Source: Ectothiorhodospiraceae bacterium
GTDB lineage: Bacteria; Pseudomonadota; Gammaproteobacteria; HK1
Direction: 5' to 3'
NCBI GenBank assembly: GCA_024234875.1
Contig: JACKNM010000007.1
Location: forward strand, 223,690-287,689
Length of the DNA stretch: 64,000 nucleotides
The position numbers were made by a program, and so were the translations under genes. Shown here one piece after another: positions 28,172 to 35,990 of this stretch. The notes under the pieces are model-generated. The model made no database searches, had not been told where the DNA came from, and saw only the letters and a list, made by a program, of their open reading frames with translations. The stretch's first letter is position 1; every line of letters begins with the position of its first letter.

Positions 28172-28780
28172 TCAGATCCAGTCGTGCTCACGCGCCTGGC
28201 GTGCCTCGAAGGCGAGGATCGCGGCCTCGTGGCCGAGGGTGAGGCCGACGTCGTCGAGCCCCTCGAGCAGGCGCTTCTTGTCGAAGGCGTCGATCTCGAA
28301 ACGATGGGTCGCGCCATCGGGCGCGACCACCTGCTGCGCCGGGAGATCCACCGTGACCTCGCCCCCCGGCGCGGCGTGCAGTGCGGCGCGCATGGCGTCA
28401 CAGGTGGCGCGCGGCAGCCGCACCGGGAGCACCCCGTGGCGGATGCAGTTGTTGTAGTGGATGTCCCCGAAGCTCGGCGCGACGACGCAGCGGATGCCGT
28501 TGGCGAGCAGCGCGTAGACCGCGTTCTCGCGCGACGAGCCGCAGCCCCAGTTCACGTCGGCGACGATGATTCGCCCACCGCGGAACTCGGGCCGGTTGAG
28601 CACGAAGTCGGGGCGCACGGCGCCGTCGGCGTCGAAGCGGAGATCGTGGAACAGAAAGCGATCGTAACCACCGTCCGACGGCAGACGGCGGAGGAACCGG
28701 GCGGGGATGATCTGGTCGGTGTCGCAGTTGGCGATGTCGACCGGGACAGCGACCGCGCGCAAGGTGACGAACGGCTCCAT
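28172..28780 (-). CDS. leuD: 3-isopropylmalate dehydratase small subunit
   Basis: A 202-residue swivelling-domain subunit of isopropylmalate isomerase, which carries out step two of leucine biosynthesis (2- to 3-isopropylmalate) with LeuC. The N-terminal segment VDIANCDTDQIIPARFL and the GCGSSRENA loop are diagnostic. Its ATG lies one base after the leuC stop codon. No leuB is present in the window. The length is normal for the bacterial LeuD1 type. Confidence 0.92.
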   Translation of the reverse strand: MEPFVTLRAVAVPVDIANCDTDQIIPARFLRRLPSDGGYDRFLFHDLRFDADGAVRPDFVLNRPEFRGGRIIVADVNWGCGSSRENAVYALLANGIRCVVAPSFGDIHYNNCIRHGVLPVRLPRATCDAMRAALHAAPGGEVTVDLPAQQVVAPDGATHRFEIDAFDKKRLLEGLDDVGLTLGHEAAILAFEARQAREHDWI

Positions 28781-28781
28781 C

Positions 28782-30188
28782 TCAGCGCTCCCCGAGCAGT
28801 GCGCGGACATCGACGAAGTGCCCGCTGACCGCGGCCGCGGCGGCCATCGCCGGGCTGACCAGGTGGGTGCGGCTGCCCTGGCCCTGCCGGCCACGGAAGT
28901 TGCGGTTGCTGGTCGACGCGGAGCGCTCTCCCGGCGCCAACAGGTCGCCGTTCATGCCCACGCACATCGAGCAACCGGGCAGTCGCCATTCGAAGCCCGC
29001 GTCGCGAAACACCGCGTCCAGCCCCTCGGCCTCGGCCTGCGCGCGGACGAGCCCCGAGCCCGGCACCACCAGCGTCGGGACGACGGCCCGCCGCCCGCGC
29101 GCCACCGCCGCCGCAGCACGGAGATCCTCGATGCGCGCGTTGGTGCAGGCACCGATGAAGACGCGATCGACGGCGACGTCGGTGATCGCGCAGCCGGGCG
29201 CGAGCGCCATGTAGTCGAGCGCGGCGGCGATCGCCGCCCGCCGCTCGGGGTCGCTCTCCGCCTCGGGATCCGGCACCCGCTCGGTGACGGCCACCGCGTC
29301 CTGGGGGCTGTTGCCCCAGGTCACCATCGGCGCCACCGCATCGCCGTCCAGCGTGACCTCGCGATCGAAGTGCGCGCCGGCGTCGCTCGGTAGCGTCTGC
29401 CAGTCGGCCAGCGCGCGCTCCCAGCGCGCGCCGGTCGGCGCCAGAGGCCGGCCCTCGACGTAGCGAAAGGTGGTCTCGTCGGGGGCCACCATTCCCATTC
29501 GCCCACCGGCCTCGATGGTCATGTTGCAGAGCGTCAGTCGCCCTTCCATCGACAGGCCCCGCACCGCGCTGCCGGCGTACTCGATGGCATGGCCGGTCCC
29601 ACCGTCGGCGCCGATGGCGCGGATGATGGCGAGGATCAGGTCCTTGCCGGTGACCCCGGGACCGAGGCGGCCGTCGACCGTGATACGCATGGTGCGCGGG
29701 CGGCGCTGCCACAGCGTCTGCGTCGCCAGCACGTGGGCGACCTCCGATGCGCCGATGCCGAAGGCGATGCAGCCGAGCGCGCCGTGGGTCGAGGTGTGGG
29801 AGTCGCCGCAGACCATGGTGAGGCCCGGGAGGGTGATGCCCTGCTCGGGCCCGACGACGTGCACGATGCCCTGGCGCACGTCGCCCAACGGGAAGAGCTG
29901 GACACCGAAGTCGGCGGCGTTGGTGTCGATGGCGCGGATGATCTCCCGCGCGCGCGGATCCGCCACCGCGTCCACGCAGCGGGTATCGGTCGGGACGTAG
30001 TGATCCGGGGTGGCCCAGGTTCGGTCCGGACGGCGCACCGTGCGCCCGGCCGCGCGCAGCTGGCCGAAGGCATTGAACGAGCCGTCGTGGCACAGGTGGC
30101 GGTCGATGTAGAGCAGGCTCTGGCCATCCTCGCGCTCGACCACCAGATGACGGTCCCAGATCTTCTCGAACAGCGTGCGCGCAGTCAT
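28782..30188 (-). CDS. leuC: 3-isopropylmalate dehydratase large subunit
   Basis: A 468-residue aconitase-family protein that carries the 4Fe-4S cluster of isopropylmalate isomerase. The cluster cysteines are visible in GACTNAR and PGCSMCVGMN, and the N-terminus has MTARTLFEKIWDRH and the CGDSHTSTHGA active-site segment. GAGGGGAG precedes the ATG at 30188. It is divergent from the DUF6134/two-component genes. Length and motifs are those of LeuC rather than aconitase or homoaconitase, although a paralogue acting on another 2-alkylmalate cannot be excluded. Confidence 0.92.
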   Translation of the reverse strand: MTARTLFEKIWDRHLVVEREDGQSLLYIDRHLCHDGSFNAFGQLRAAGRTVRRPDRTWATPDHYVPTDTRCVDAVADPRAREIIRAIDTNAADFGVQLFPLGDVRQGIVHVVGPEQGITLPGLTMVCGDSHTSTHGALGCIAFGIGASEVAHVLATQTLWQRRPRTMRITVDGRLGPGVTGKDLILAIIRAIGADGGTGHAIEYAGSAVRGLSMEGRLTLCNMTIEAGGRMGMVAPDETTFRYVEGRPLAPTGARWERALADWQTLPSDAGAHFDREVTLDGDAVAPMVTWGNSPQDAVAVTERVPDPEAESDPERRAAIAAALDYMALAPGCAITDVAVDRVFIGACTNARIEDLRAAAAVARGRRAVVPTLVVPGSGLVRAQAEAEGLDAVFRDAGFEWRLPGCSMCVGMNGDLLAPGERSASTSNRNFRGRQGQGSRTHLVSPAMAAAAAVSGHFVDVRALLGER

Positions 30189-30269
30189 CGACTCCCCTCG
30201 GGCGCGCCGCGGTCGGCGCATCACCTGGCGGGATTGTGCGTCGACACACCGCCCAGGTGAAGCGTGGCC

Positions 30270-30289
30270 GTAAGGTCGCGGTAAGGTCG
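30270..30289 (+). promoter_or_regulatory. Direct repeat, probable response-regulator operator (site 1)
   Basis: The 9-mer GTAAGGTCG occurs twice with an 11-bp period (30270-30278 and 30281-30289). Tandem hexamers with a period of 10-11 bp are the normal binding format of OmpR/PhoB-family regulators. The site lies 111 bp before the DUF6134 gene that heads the regulator and kinase genes. A related repeat with the same 11-bp period lies at 33174-33191 before the haemolysin-family gene. Confidence 0.6.
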
Positions 30290-30399
30290 GCGGGCGATCG
30301 TTGGCACATCGAACCCGGGCAACCGGACCCGTTCACCGCCCGGCGCCGCCTCACGCCTCGCGACGCCCGGCCCGTGCCAGAGTCGGAGGTCAGTCGACC

Positions 30400-31092
30400 G
30401 TGCGCAACCCTCAGCCCAGCACCCCTCGTCGCCCGTCTCGCCTCGCCCACCTTCGGCCGCACCTCGCCGGGCTGGCGCTCTTCGTGGCCTGCGCCGCGGC
30501 GCAGGCGGCGGGCATTCCACCCACCGGCGCGCTCGAGTTCACGGTGCTGCGCAACGGCTCGGAGGTGGGTCACCACTCGGTGGTGTTCTCGCACCAGGGC
30601 GACCGCGTCGACGTGGCGGTGCGCACCAGCGTGAACGTCAAGATCCCCCTGGTCGGGATCTCGGTCTACCACTTCGAGCACGAGGGCCGCGAGTCCTGGC
30701 GCGACGGCTCCCTGGTCGCGCTGACCTCGACCACCGACGACGACGGCACCGCCCACAGCCTCGACGTGCGCCGCGAGTCCGAGGGCCTGGTGGTTCGCAG
30801 TGACGTCACCGAGCACACCAGCGGCCCCGGCGCGATTCCCGCCAGTCTCTGGAACCCGGCCCTGGTGCAGCAGACGGCGCTGCTCAACACCCTCGACGGG
30901 ACGATGATGCCGGTCACCGTCGCCGACCTGGGTGCCGAGTCCATCACCGTCCACGGGCAGCCGGTGCAGGCTCGCCACTACGCGGTGTCCGGCGGACTGG
31001 CTCGCGATGTCTGGTACGATTCCGCCGGCGTGCTCGTCCAGGTGCGCTTCAAGGCCAAGGACGACTCCGACATCCAGTACGTCCTGCGGTGA
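30400..31092 (+). CDS. DUF6134 family secreted protein
   Basis: A 230-residue protein of a family without assigned function. The start is a GTG at 30400 supported by GGAGG 10 bases upstream; the N-terminus has an Arg-rich region followed by a hydrophobic stretch ending in AAAQAAG (about residues 20-38), a Sec signal peptide. The mature part begins with LEFTVLRNGSEVGHHSVVF and contains VWYDSAGVLVQVRFKAKDDSDIQYVL, the beta-rich pattern of the family. It lies 10 bp before the response regulator, so it belongs to the two-component operon and may act as a periplasmic accessory or sensor partner (inference). Confidence 0.75.
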   Translation: MRNPQPSTPRRPSRLAHLRPHLAGLALFVACAAAQAAGIPPTGALEFTVLRNGSEVGHHSVVFSHQGDRVDVAVRTSVNVKIPLVGISVYHFEHEGRESWRDGSLVALTSTTDDDGTAHSLDVRRESEGLVVRSDVTEHTSGPGAIPASLWNPALVQQTALLNTLDGTMMPVTVADLGAESITVHGQPVQARHYAVSGGLARDVWYDSAGVLVQVRFKAKDDSDIQYVLR

Positions 31093-31102
31093 CCACCGTC
31101 GC

Positions 31103-31771
31103 ATGCGCATTCTGCTGGTCGAGGACAATGCCCGGCTTCGCACCCTCGTCGCCGAAGGCCTGAGCCAGGCCGGGATGACGGTCGACGCGCTCGGCACCGC
31201 GCGCGAGGCCGCGGGGGCGCTGGCGACCGTTCGCTACGATGCCGGCGTGCTCGACCTCGGCCTCCCCGACGGTGACGGGATGGCCGTCCTGCGCGAGGCG
31301 CGCGAGCGCGGGTTGCAGACGCCGCTGCTGCTGCTGACCGCGCGCGACGGCCTCTCCGACCGCGTCGGCGGGCTCAACGCGGGCGCCGACGACTACCTCA
31401 CCAAGCCGTTCGCGATGGCGGAGCTGGTGGCCCGGCTCAAGGCGCTGATGCGCCGGCCGGGCGGCGCGCTCGGGGTCACGCTCGGGCTCGGCAACGTCGC
31501 CTTCGACACCGTCGCACGCGAGGCGAGCGTCGACGGCGTCGCGATGCCGATGTCGCGCCGTGAGACCGATCTCCTCGAGCACCTCCTGCGCCGTGCCGGC
31601 CGAGTGGTGGCGAAGGCCGCGCTCGAGGACGCGGTCTACGGCTTCGACGACGAGCTGGCCTCCAACGGGCTGGAGGTGGCGATCCACCGGTTGCGCAAAC
31701 GCCTCCAGGGCGCCGGCGCCGACGTCCGCATCCACACCCTGCGCGGCGTCGGCTACATGCTGAGAGCGTGA
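31103..31771 (+). CDS. OmpR-family response regulator (QseB/PmrA-like)
   Basis: A 222-residue transcription factor with an N-terminal receiver domain (acidic pocket Glu7/Asp8, phosphorylation site Asp51 in GVLDLGLP, Thr79, Lys101) and a C-terminal winged helix (about residues 127-222) ending in HTLRGVGYML. The recognition-helix region is GLEVAIHRLRKRL. The kinase gene starts inside its stop codon (GTGA). The direct repeats at 30270 and 33174 have the form expected for its operators, implying autoregulation and control of the haemolysin/ligase operon (inference). Confidence 0.92.
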   Translation: MRILLVEDNARLRTLVAEGLSQAGMTVDALGTAREAAGALATVRYDAGVLDLGLPDGDGMAVLREARERGLQTPLLLLTARDGLSDRVGGLNAGADDYLTKPFAMAELVARLKALMRRPGGALGVTLGLGNVAFDTVAREASVDGVAMPMSRRETDLLEHLLRRAGRVVAKAALEDAVYGFDDELASNGLEVAIHRLRKRLQGAGADVRIHTLRGVGYMLRA

Positions 31772-33165
31772 GTCGACCGCGCGCGGCTGCGCCCCGACGG
31801 CCGGCCAGGCCGCTGCTGCGGTCGGTGTTCTGGCGCGTCGGGGCGACCATGTTCGCCGCGGTGTCGCTGGTCACGGTGGTGCTTGCGCTGCAGTTTCGCG
31901 GCCACGTCGACACCCTGCGGGACCGTTCCCTAGACGGCCAGGCGGCGGATGTGGCCCGCCACCTCGCGCGTGGCCCCGGTGGCGCGGTGACCGTCGACCT
32001 CCCCCCGGCGCTCGCCGCCGCCTATCGCACCGAGCACGCACGCTACCGCTACGCGGTGGTCGACGCCTCGGGCACGCTGCTCGCCGGCTCGCCCGGGGTC
32101 GAGGCACCGCTCGCGCCGCGCACCGCCAGCCGCGACGACCGCTACTTCAGCACCCTCGACCCGTCGACCGGACGGCGGTACTTCGGTGCCTCCCTGGAGA
32201 CCACCGGCGCGCTCGGTCCATTCACCGTGCAGGTCCAGCAGAGCGCCGAGCACCAGGACGTGCTGGCCGACACGTTCCTCGACGAGCTCGCCGACGAGGT
32301 GCTGTGGGTGGTGGTGCTGGTGTTCGCGGCCATCCTCGCCGTGACCTACTGGACCCTGCACGGCGCCCTGGCCCCGATCTCCGAGGTCGCCGCGCGCGCG
32401 CGGACCATCGGGCCCGGCTCCCTCGACCAGCGCCTGCCGGTGGAAGGGCTGCCGGACGAGGTGTCGACGCTGGTCCGCGCGGTCAACGACGCCCTCGACC
32501 GGGTCGAGACCGGCTTCGAGCGCGAGCGCCGGTTCACCGCCGATGCCGCGCACGAGATGCGCACGCCGCTCGCGGTCCTGCGCGCCCATCTCGACAGCAC
32601 CGGCAGCGAGGTGAGCGCGCGCCTCGGGCGGGATCTCGCGACGCTCGAGCGCGTGGTGGCGCAGCTCCTGCGGCTGGCTCAGGTCGATGCGTTGGAGGTC
32701 GGGCCCGATGCCCGCGCCGATCTCCATGCGGTGGCCCTCGACGTGGCGATGATGATGGGCCCGCAGGCGGTCGACGCCGACCACGGGCTCGCGGTGCTGG
32801 GCGAGACTGGGGTCGAGGTGCACGGCTCCGCCGACGCGGTGGGCGTGGCGTTGCGCAACCTCGTCGAGAACGCGATCACCTACTCCCCCGCCGGCACCGA
32901 CGTCGAGGTCGAGATCCTCGCCAGTCCCCATCCCGCGGTACGGGTCCTCGACCGTGGCCCGGGCATCGCCGAGGCCGACCGGGGGCGCGTGTTCGAGCGC
33001 TTCTGGCGCAAGGGCGACGACGGCACCAGCGGCTCCGGCCTCGGCCTGTCGATCGTCGAGCGCATCGCGCGTGCCCACGGGGCTCGGGTCGAGATCGCGG
33101 ACCGCCCCGGCGGCGGCGCGATGATCACCATCGCATTCGTCGGCGAGCAGGGATCCGTCGACTGA
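31768..33165 (+). CDS. Sensor histidine kinase (QseC/PmrB-like)
   Basis: A 465-residue membrane sensor kinase. Transmembrane helices lie near residues 22-42 and 178-197, flanking a periplasmic sensor region of about 135 residues, followed by a HAMP domain (about 198-250). The dimerisation/phosphoacceptor domain has His262 in AAHEMRTPLAVLRAHLD. The ATPase domain has the N box NLVENAITYSP and the G boxes DRGPGIAEADRG and GSGLGLSIVERIA. It starts with a GTG overlapping the regulator stop. The periplasmic signal is unknown; QseC/PmrB relatives sense metals, cationic peptides or host hormones. Confidence 0.92.
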   Translation: MSRPRAAAPRRPARPLLRSVFWRVGATMFAAVSLVTVVLALQFRGHVDTLRDRSLDGQAADVARHLARGPGGAVTVDLPPALAAAYRTEHARYRYAVVDASGTLLAGSPGVEAPLAPRTASRDDRYFSTLDPSTGRRYFGASLETTGALGPFTVQVQQSAEHQDVLADTFLDELADEVLWVVVLVFAAILAVTYWTLHGALAPISEVAARARTIGPGSLDQRLPVEGLPDEVSTLVRAVNDALDRVETGFERERRFTADAAHEMRTPLAVLRAHLDSTGSEVSARLGRDLATLERVVAQLLRLAQVDALEVGPDARADLHAVALDVAMMMGPQAVDADHGLAVLGETGVEVHGSADAVGVALRNLVENAITYSPAGTDVEVEILASPHPAVRVLDRGPGIAEADRGRVFERFWRKGDDGTSGSGLGLSIVERIARAHGARVEIADRPGGGAMITIAFVGEQGSVD

Positions 33166-33173
33166 CCCCGACC

Positions 33174-33191
33174 GGTAATGCCCCGGTAAGG
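33174..33191 (+). promoter_or_regulatory. Direct repeat, probable response-regulator operator (site 2)
   Basis: GGTAATG (33174-33180) and GGTAAGG (33185-33191) repeat with an 11-bp period, and the flanking C residues are also repeated. This is the same core and spacing as the site at 30270-30289. It lies in the 83-bp gap between the kinase gene and the haemolysin-family gene, 57 bp before the latter's ATG. It suggests that the adjacent regulator switches the downstream four-gene unit directly. No convincing -10 hexamer was recognised. Confidence 0.6.
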
Positions 33192-33248
33192 CGCCACCCG
33201 CAACCTGCACGTGTCTCGACCGGCCAGGGCTCCGTCCCGGAGGCACGA

Positions 33249-33827
33249 ATGCGACCGATACTCGTCCCGCCAGACCACCCACTGCGCGCCGCGACCGAGC
33301 ACATGGTCCGCGACGCGTACGCCGCGCGCTACGGCGCCAGCCTGGGCGCGCTGCCACCGTTGCTGGCGGCAGTGCTCGACGCCACCGGTGCGCCGGCCTG
33401 CGCGGCCGGGCTCCGCGACGCCGAGAGCGGCTTCTTCTCCGAGTGCTACCTCGAGGTTCCGGTCGAGTCGCGTCTCGCCAGCCTGGCTCGGTGTCCGGTG
33501 GCGCGTGACAGCGTGCTGGAGGTGACGAGCCTCGCCGCGCGCTCCCCGGGGCTCACCGCGACGCTGGTCGGATTCGTGCTCACCCACGGTCGCGATGCCG
33601 GCAAGCGCTGGGGCATCTTCACCGCCACCGCGACGTTGCGCCGCGCGCTGGCACGCCGCGGCATCGTCGCCAGCCTGCTCGCCCCGGCCGACGCGAGCCG
33701 GGTCCCGGATCCGGAGCGCTGGGGCAGCTACTACGCGTGCGATCCCTGGGTCTGCGTGGTGGGCGCGGACGCGGCGGAGGTCTCGTCGTCCCGTCCCCGC
33801 TTGCCGGAGGTGCCCGAGGTTGCGTGA
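33249..33827 (+). CDS. Thermostable haemolysin family protein (probable acyltransferase-like fold)
   Basis: A 192-residue protein of the family named after Vibrio delta-VPH thermostable haemolysin. The pattern is an Ala-rich helix followed by YAARYGASLGALPPLLAAVLD, then GLRDAESGFFSECYLEVPVE and the EVTSLAA strand. This resembles the core of GNAT/autoinducer-synthase acyltransferases, so a lytic role is doubtful. There is no signal peptide or membrane helix. The ATG at 33249 follows GGAGG. Its stop overlaps the ligase gene by 8 bp. Together with an AMP-forming ligase it could transfer an activated acyl group to an acceptor (inference). The family name is solid; the function is not. Confidence 0.75.
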   Translation: MRPILVPPDHPLRAATEHMVRDAYAARYGASLGALPPLLAAVLDATGAPACAAGLRDAESGFFSECYLEVPVESRLASLARCPVARDSVLEVTSLAARSPGLTATLVGFVLTHGRDAGKRWGIFTATATLRRALARRGIVASLLAPADASRVPDPERWGSYYACDPWVCVVGADAAEVSSSRPRLPEVPEVA

Positions 33828-35304
33828 CGTCCTCGAGTCCCTCGCCGATCGCGGCCGCCTGACCCCTGACCGCCCGGTCCTCGACGACGCCGAGGAGACG
33901 GTCGGCTGGCGTGCCCTCGGGGCGCGGGTCGACGCCGCCTGTCGGTCGATGCCGGACCACGCCGCGACGGTGGCGATCAGCGGTCCGGAGGGTATCGGCT
34001 GGGTGGTCGCCGACCTCGCCGCATCGGTGCTCGGACGGCGGGTGGTGCCGGTGCCGAGCTTCTTCAGTCCCGGCCAGGTCGCGCACCTGGTCGCCGATGC
34101 CGGTGTCGACCTGCTGCTGCACCCCCCGGGCCATCCGGATCCGCGCGTCCCGGTCGAGGTGCCGCGGCTGGCGCTCGAGCGCCCACCCCTGGGGGCGTCG
34201 ACCACGAGCCGCCCGCCGGCCTATGCCGGGGGCGCCGAGCGCGTGGTCTACACCTCGGGCACCACCGGCAAGCCGAAGGGCGTGGTCCACGGTGATCGCC
34301 AGCTCGAGCACGCCATCGGTGCACTGGCCAGCGCGGCGGGGGCGAGCGACGCCGATCACCACCTGACCGCCCTCCCCTACGCGCTCCTGCTGGAGCAGAT
34401 CGCGGGCATCTTCCTGCCGCTACTGGTCGGCGCCCGGGCGAGCGTCCGACCCGGCCCCATCGGTGCCGCCCTCGGCGGTGACGTCGCCCCCATCGGCCGA
34501 CTCCTCGGTCGCATCCGCCCCACCACCACCGTCCTGGTGCCGCGCCTGCTCGCCGGGCTGGTGGCCCTCGGCCGGGTGGGCCGACTATCGACCGGCGGTC
34601 GTCTCCGCCTCGCTGCCGTCGGCGGGGCGCCGGTGCCGGGGCCGATCGTGCGCGCCGCCCGCGAGCTCGGCATCCCGGTACGCCGCGGCTACGGGCTGTC
34701 GGAGTGTTGTGCGGTCGCCGCCCTCGAGCGCGCAGACTCCGACGACGACCCCGTCGCCCGTCCCGCGCTCTGCGGACGCCCCCTGCCCGGGCTCGAGATC
34801 ACCCTCGAGGACGGGGAGATCGTGATCGCCGGCCCCACCGTCATGAACGGCTATCTCGGTCGCCCGCCCCTCGGCGCGGCGCGATGGCGCACCGGCGATC
34901 TCGGGCGACTCGGCCGTGACGGCGAGCTCGAGGTGCTCGGGCGCCGCGACCGCCGGCTGGTCCTGGCCGATGGACGCAACGTCGCGCCGGAGTGGGTCGA
35001 GGCCGCGGTGCTCTGCGACCCGCGGGTGCGCTGGGCGCGGTTGGCCGCCGAGGACGGTGCGCCGATCCTCGACCTGGTGCCGGAGCCGGCGACGCTCGAC
35101 TGGGCCGACGGCGCCGAGGATGTGGAGCTCCGCACCTTCGTCGAGGGACTCCTCGCGGCACTGCCGCGCTATGCGTGGCCGGTCCGCGCGCGTTGGTTGG
35201 ACGCCCCCGAGGCGCCGTGCCGCCGCGGCGTCGCCATCGCCCCGACCATGCCCTGTCCGACCGACGACACCCCCGCCACCCTCGACGGAGCCGAGCCCAC
35301 GTGA
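33820..35304 (+). CDS. AMP-forming acyl/aryl ligase (ANL superfamily) lacking the C-terminal lysine motif
   Basis: A 494-residue adenylate-forming enzyme. Core motifs are present: A3 YTSGTTGKPKG (144-154), A5 YGLSE (291-295), A7 TGD (358-360) and an A8-like hinge GRRDRRLVLADGRNV. The usual C-terminal A10 lysine (P-x-T-x-x-G-K) is missing: after LPRYAWP the sequence reads DAPEAPCRRG with no Lys in the tail in any frame. The start is a TTG at 33820 with GGAGG 9 bases upstream; it overlaps the haemolysin gene by 8 bp. The stop overlaps the start of the di-iron oxidase gene (GTGA). The substrate is probably a carboxylic acid; specificity cannot be read. Confidence 0.85.
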   Translation: MRDVLESLADRGRLTPDRPVLDDAEETVGWRALGARVDAACRSMPDHAATVAISGPEGIGWVVADLAASVLGRRVVPVPSFFSPGQVAHLVADAGVDLLLHPPGHPDPRVPVEVPRLALERPPLGASTTSRPPAYAGGAERVVYTSGTTGKPKGVVHGDRQLEHAIGALASAAGASDADHHLTALPYALLLEQIAGIFLPLLVGARASVRPGPIGAALGGDVAPIGRLLGRIRPTTTVLVPRLLAGLVALGRVGRLSTGGRLRLAAVGGAPVPGPIVRAARELGIPVRRGYGLSECCAVAALERADSDDDPVARPALCGRPLPGLEITLEDGEIVIAGPTVMNGYLGRPPLGAARWRTGDLGRLGRDGELEVLGRRDRRLVLADGRNVAPEWVEAAVLCDPRVRWARLAAEDGAPILDLVPEPATLDWADGAEDVELRTFVEGLLAALPRYAWPVRARWLDAPEAPCRRGVAIAPTMPCPTDDTPATLDGAEPT

Positions 35305-35990
35305 CCGTGCAACGCGCTTTCTACCAGCAGCTCCTCGACCGCACCCGGGTCGAGCGCGAGCGATTCCTCGCCATCGGCATCATCCAGCGCGCGTTGCGCG
35401 GCGACGTCGACCGCTCCCTGTATCTGCGCTACCTGGAGCAGGCGTACCACCACGTCCGCCACACCTGCCCGCTGCTCGGTGCCGCCCTGTCGCGATGCGC
35501 GCCGACCGATGCTCGGTTGCGCGACGCGTTGCTCGCCTACATCGAGGAGGAGCGCGGGCACGAGGCGTGGATCGCCGACGACATCGCCGCGCTCGGCGGG
35601 GACGTCGCGCGGCTCGCAGCGAGCGACGGCTCGCCGCCGGTGCGGGTGATGGTCGGCTACGCGTACTACCTGGTGGACCGCGTCAGCCCCTATGCGCTGC
35701 TCGGCATGGTCCACGTCCTGGAGGGGCTCTCGGTGCATCTCGCCGACGCCGTCGCCAACGCCCTCGGCCACAAGCTCGGCGGCGGCGGTGACGCCGGCTT
35801 CTCCTATCTGCGCTCCCACGGCAGTCTCGACCAGTCTCACGTGCGGTTCTTCGCCGAGCTGGTCGACGGCATCGAGGACGCACGCGCCCGCGAGGCGGTG
35901 GTCGACGCCGCCGCGGTCATGTACGGGCTGTTCGGAGACGTCTTCCGCTGGCTCGAGGACACCGCCGGGGAGGCCCGTGATGCAGCGTGA
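35301..35990 (+). CDS. Haem-oxygenase-like di-iron oxidase (TenA/UndA/CADD-type fold)
   Basis: A 229-residue all-helical protein of the TenA-like iron-containing redox enzyme group. The putative metal ligands are all in place: Glu84-x-x-His87 (EERGHE), Glu141 (HVLEGLS), and His173-x3-Asp177-x2-His180 (HGSLDQSH), the spacing seen in CADD and UndA-type haem-oxygenase-like di-iron oxidases. It is therefore expected to bind two irons and activate oxygen, with fatty-acid or amino-acid-derived substrates in known relatives. The GTG at 35301 overlaps the ligase stop; the SDR gene overlaps its end by 11 bp. TenA thiaminase function is unlikely because no thiamine gene is near. Confidence 0.82.
   Translation: MTVQRAFYQQLLDRTRVERERFLAIGIIQRALRGDVDRSLYLRYLEQAYHHVRHTCPLLGAALSRCAPTDARLRDALLAYIEEERGHEAWIADDIAALGGDVARLAASDGSPPVRVMVGYAYYLVDRVSPYALLGMVHVLEGLSVHLADAVANALGHKLGGGGDAGFSYLRSHGSLDQSHVRFFAELVDGIEDARAREAVVDAAAVMYGLFGDVFRWLEDTAGEARDAA

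Noticed and set aside
33249..33827. Secreted pore-forming haemolysin
   Set aside because: The protein lacks a signal peptide and amphipathic pore segments and is embedded in an enzyme operon; the family name is historical.
35301..35990. TenA-type thiaminase or transcription regulator annotation
   Set aside because: The conserved metal ligands and the neighbouring ligase and SDR point to a di-iron oxidase, and no thiamine gene or riboswitch is near.
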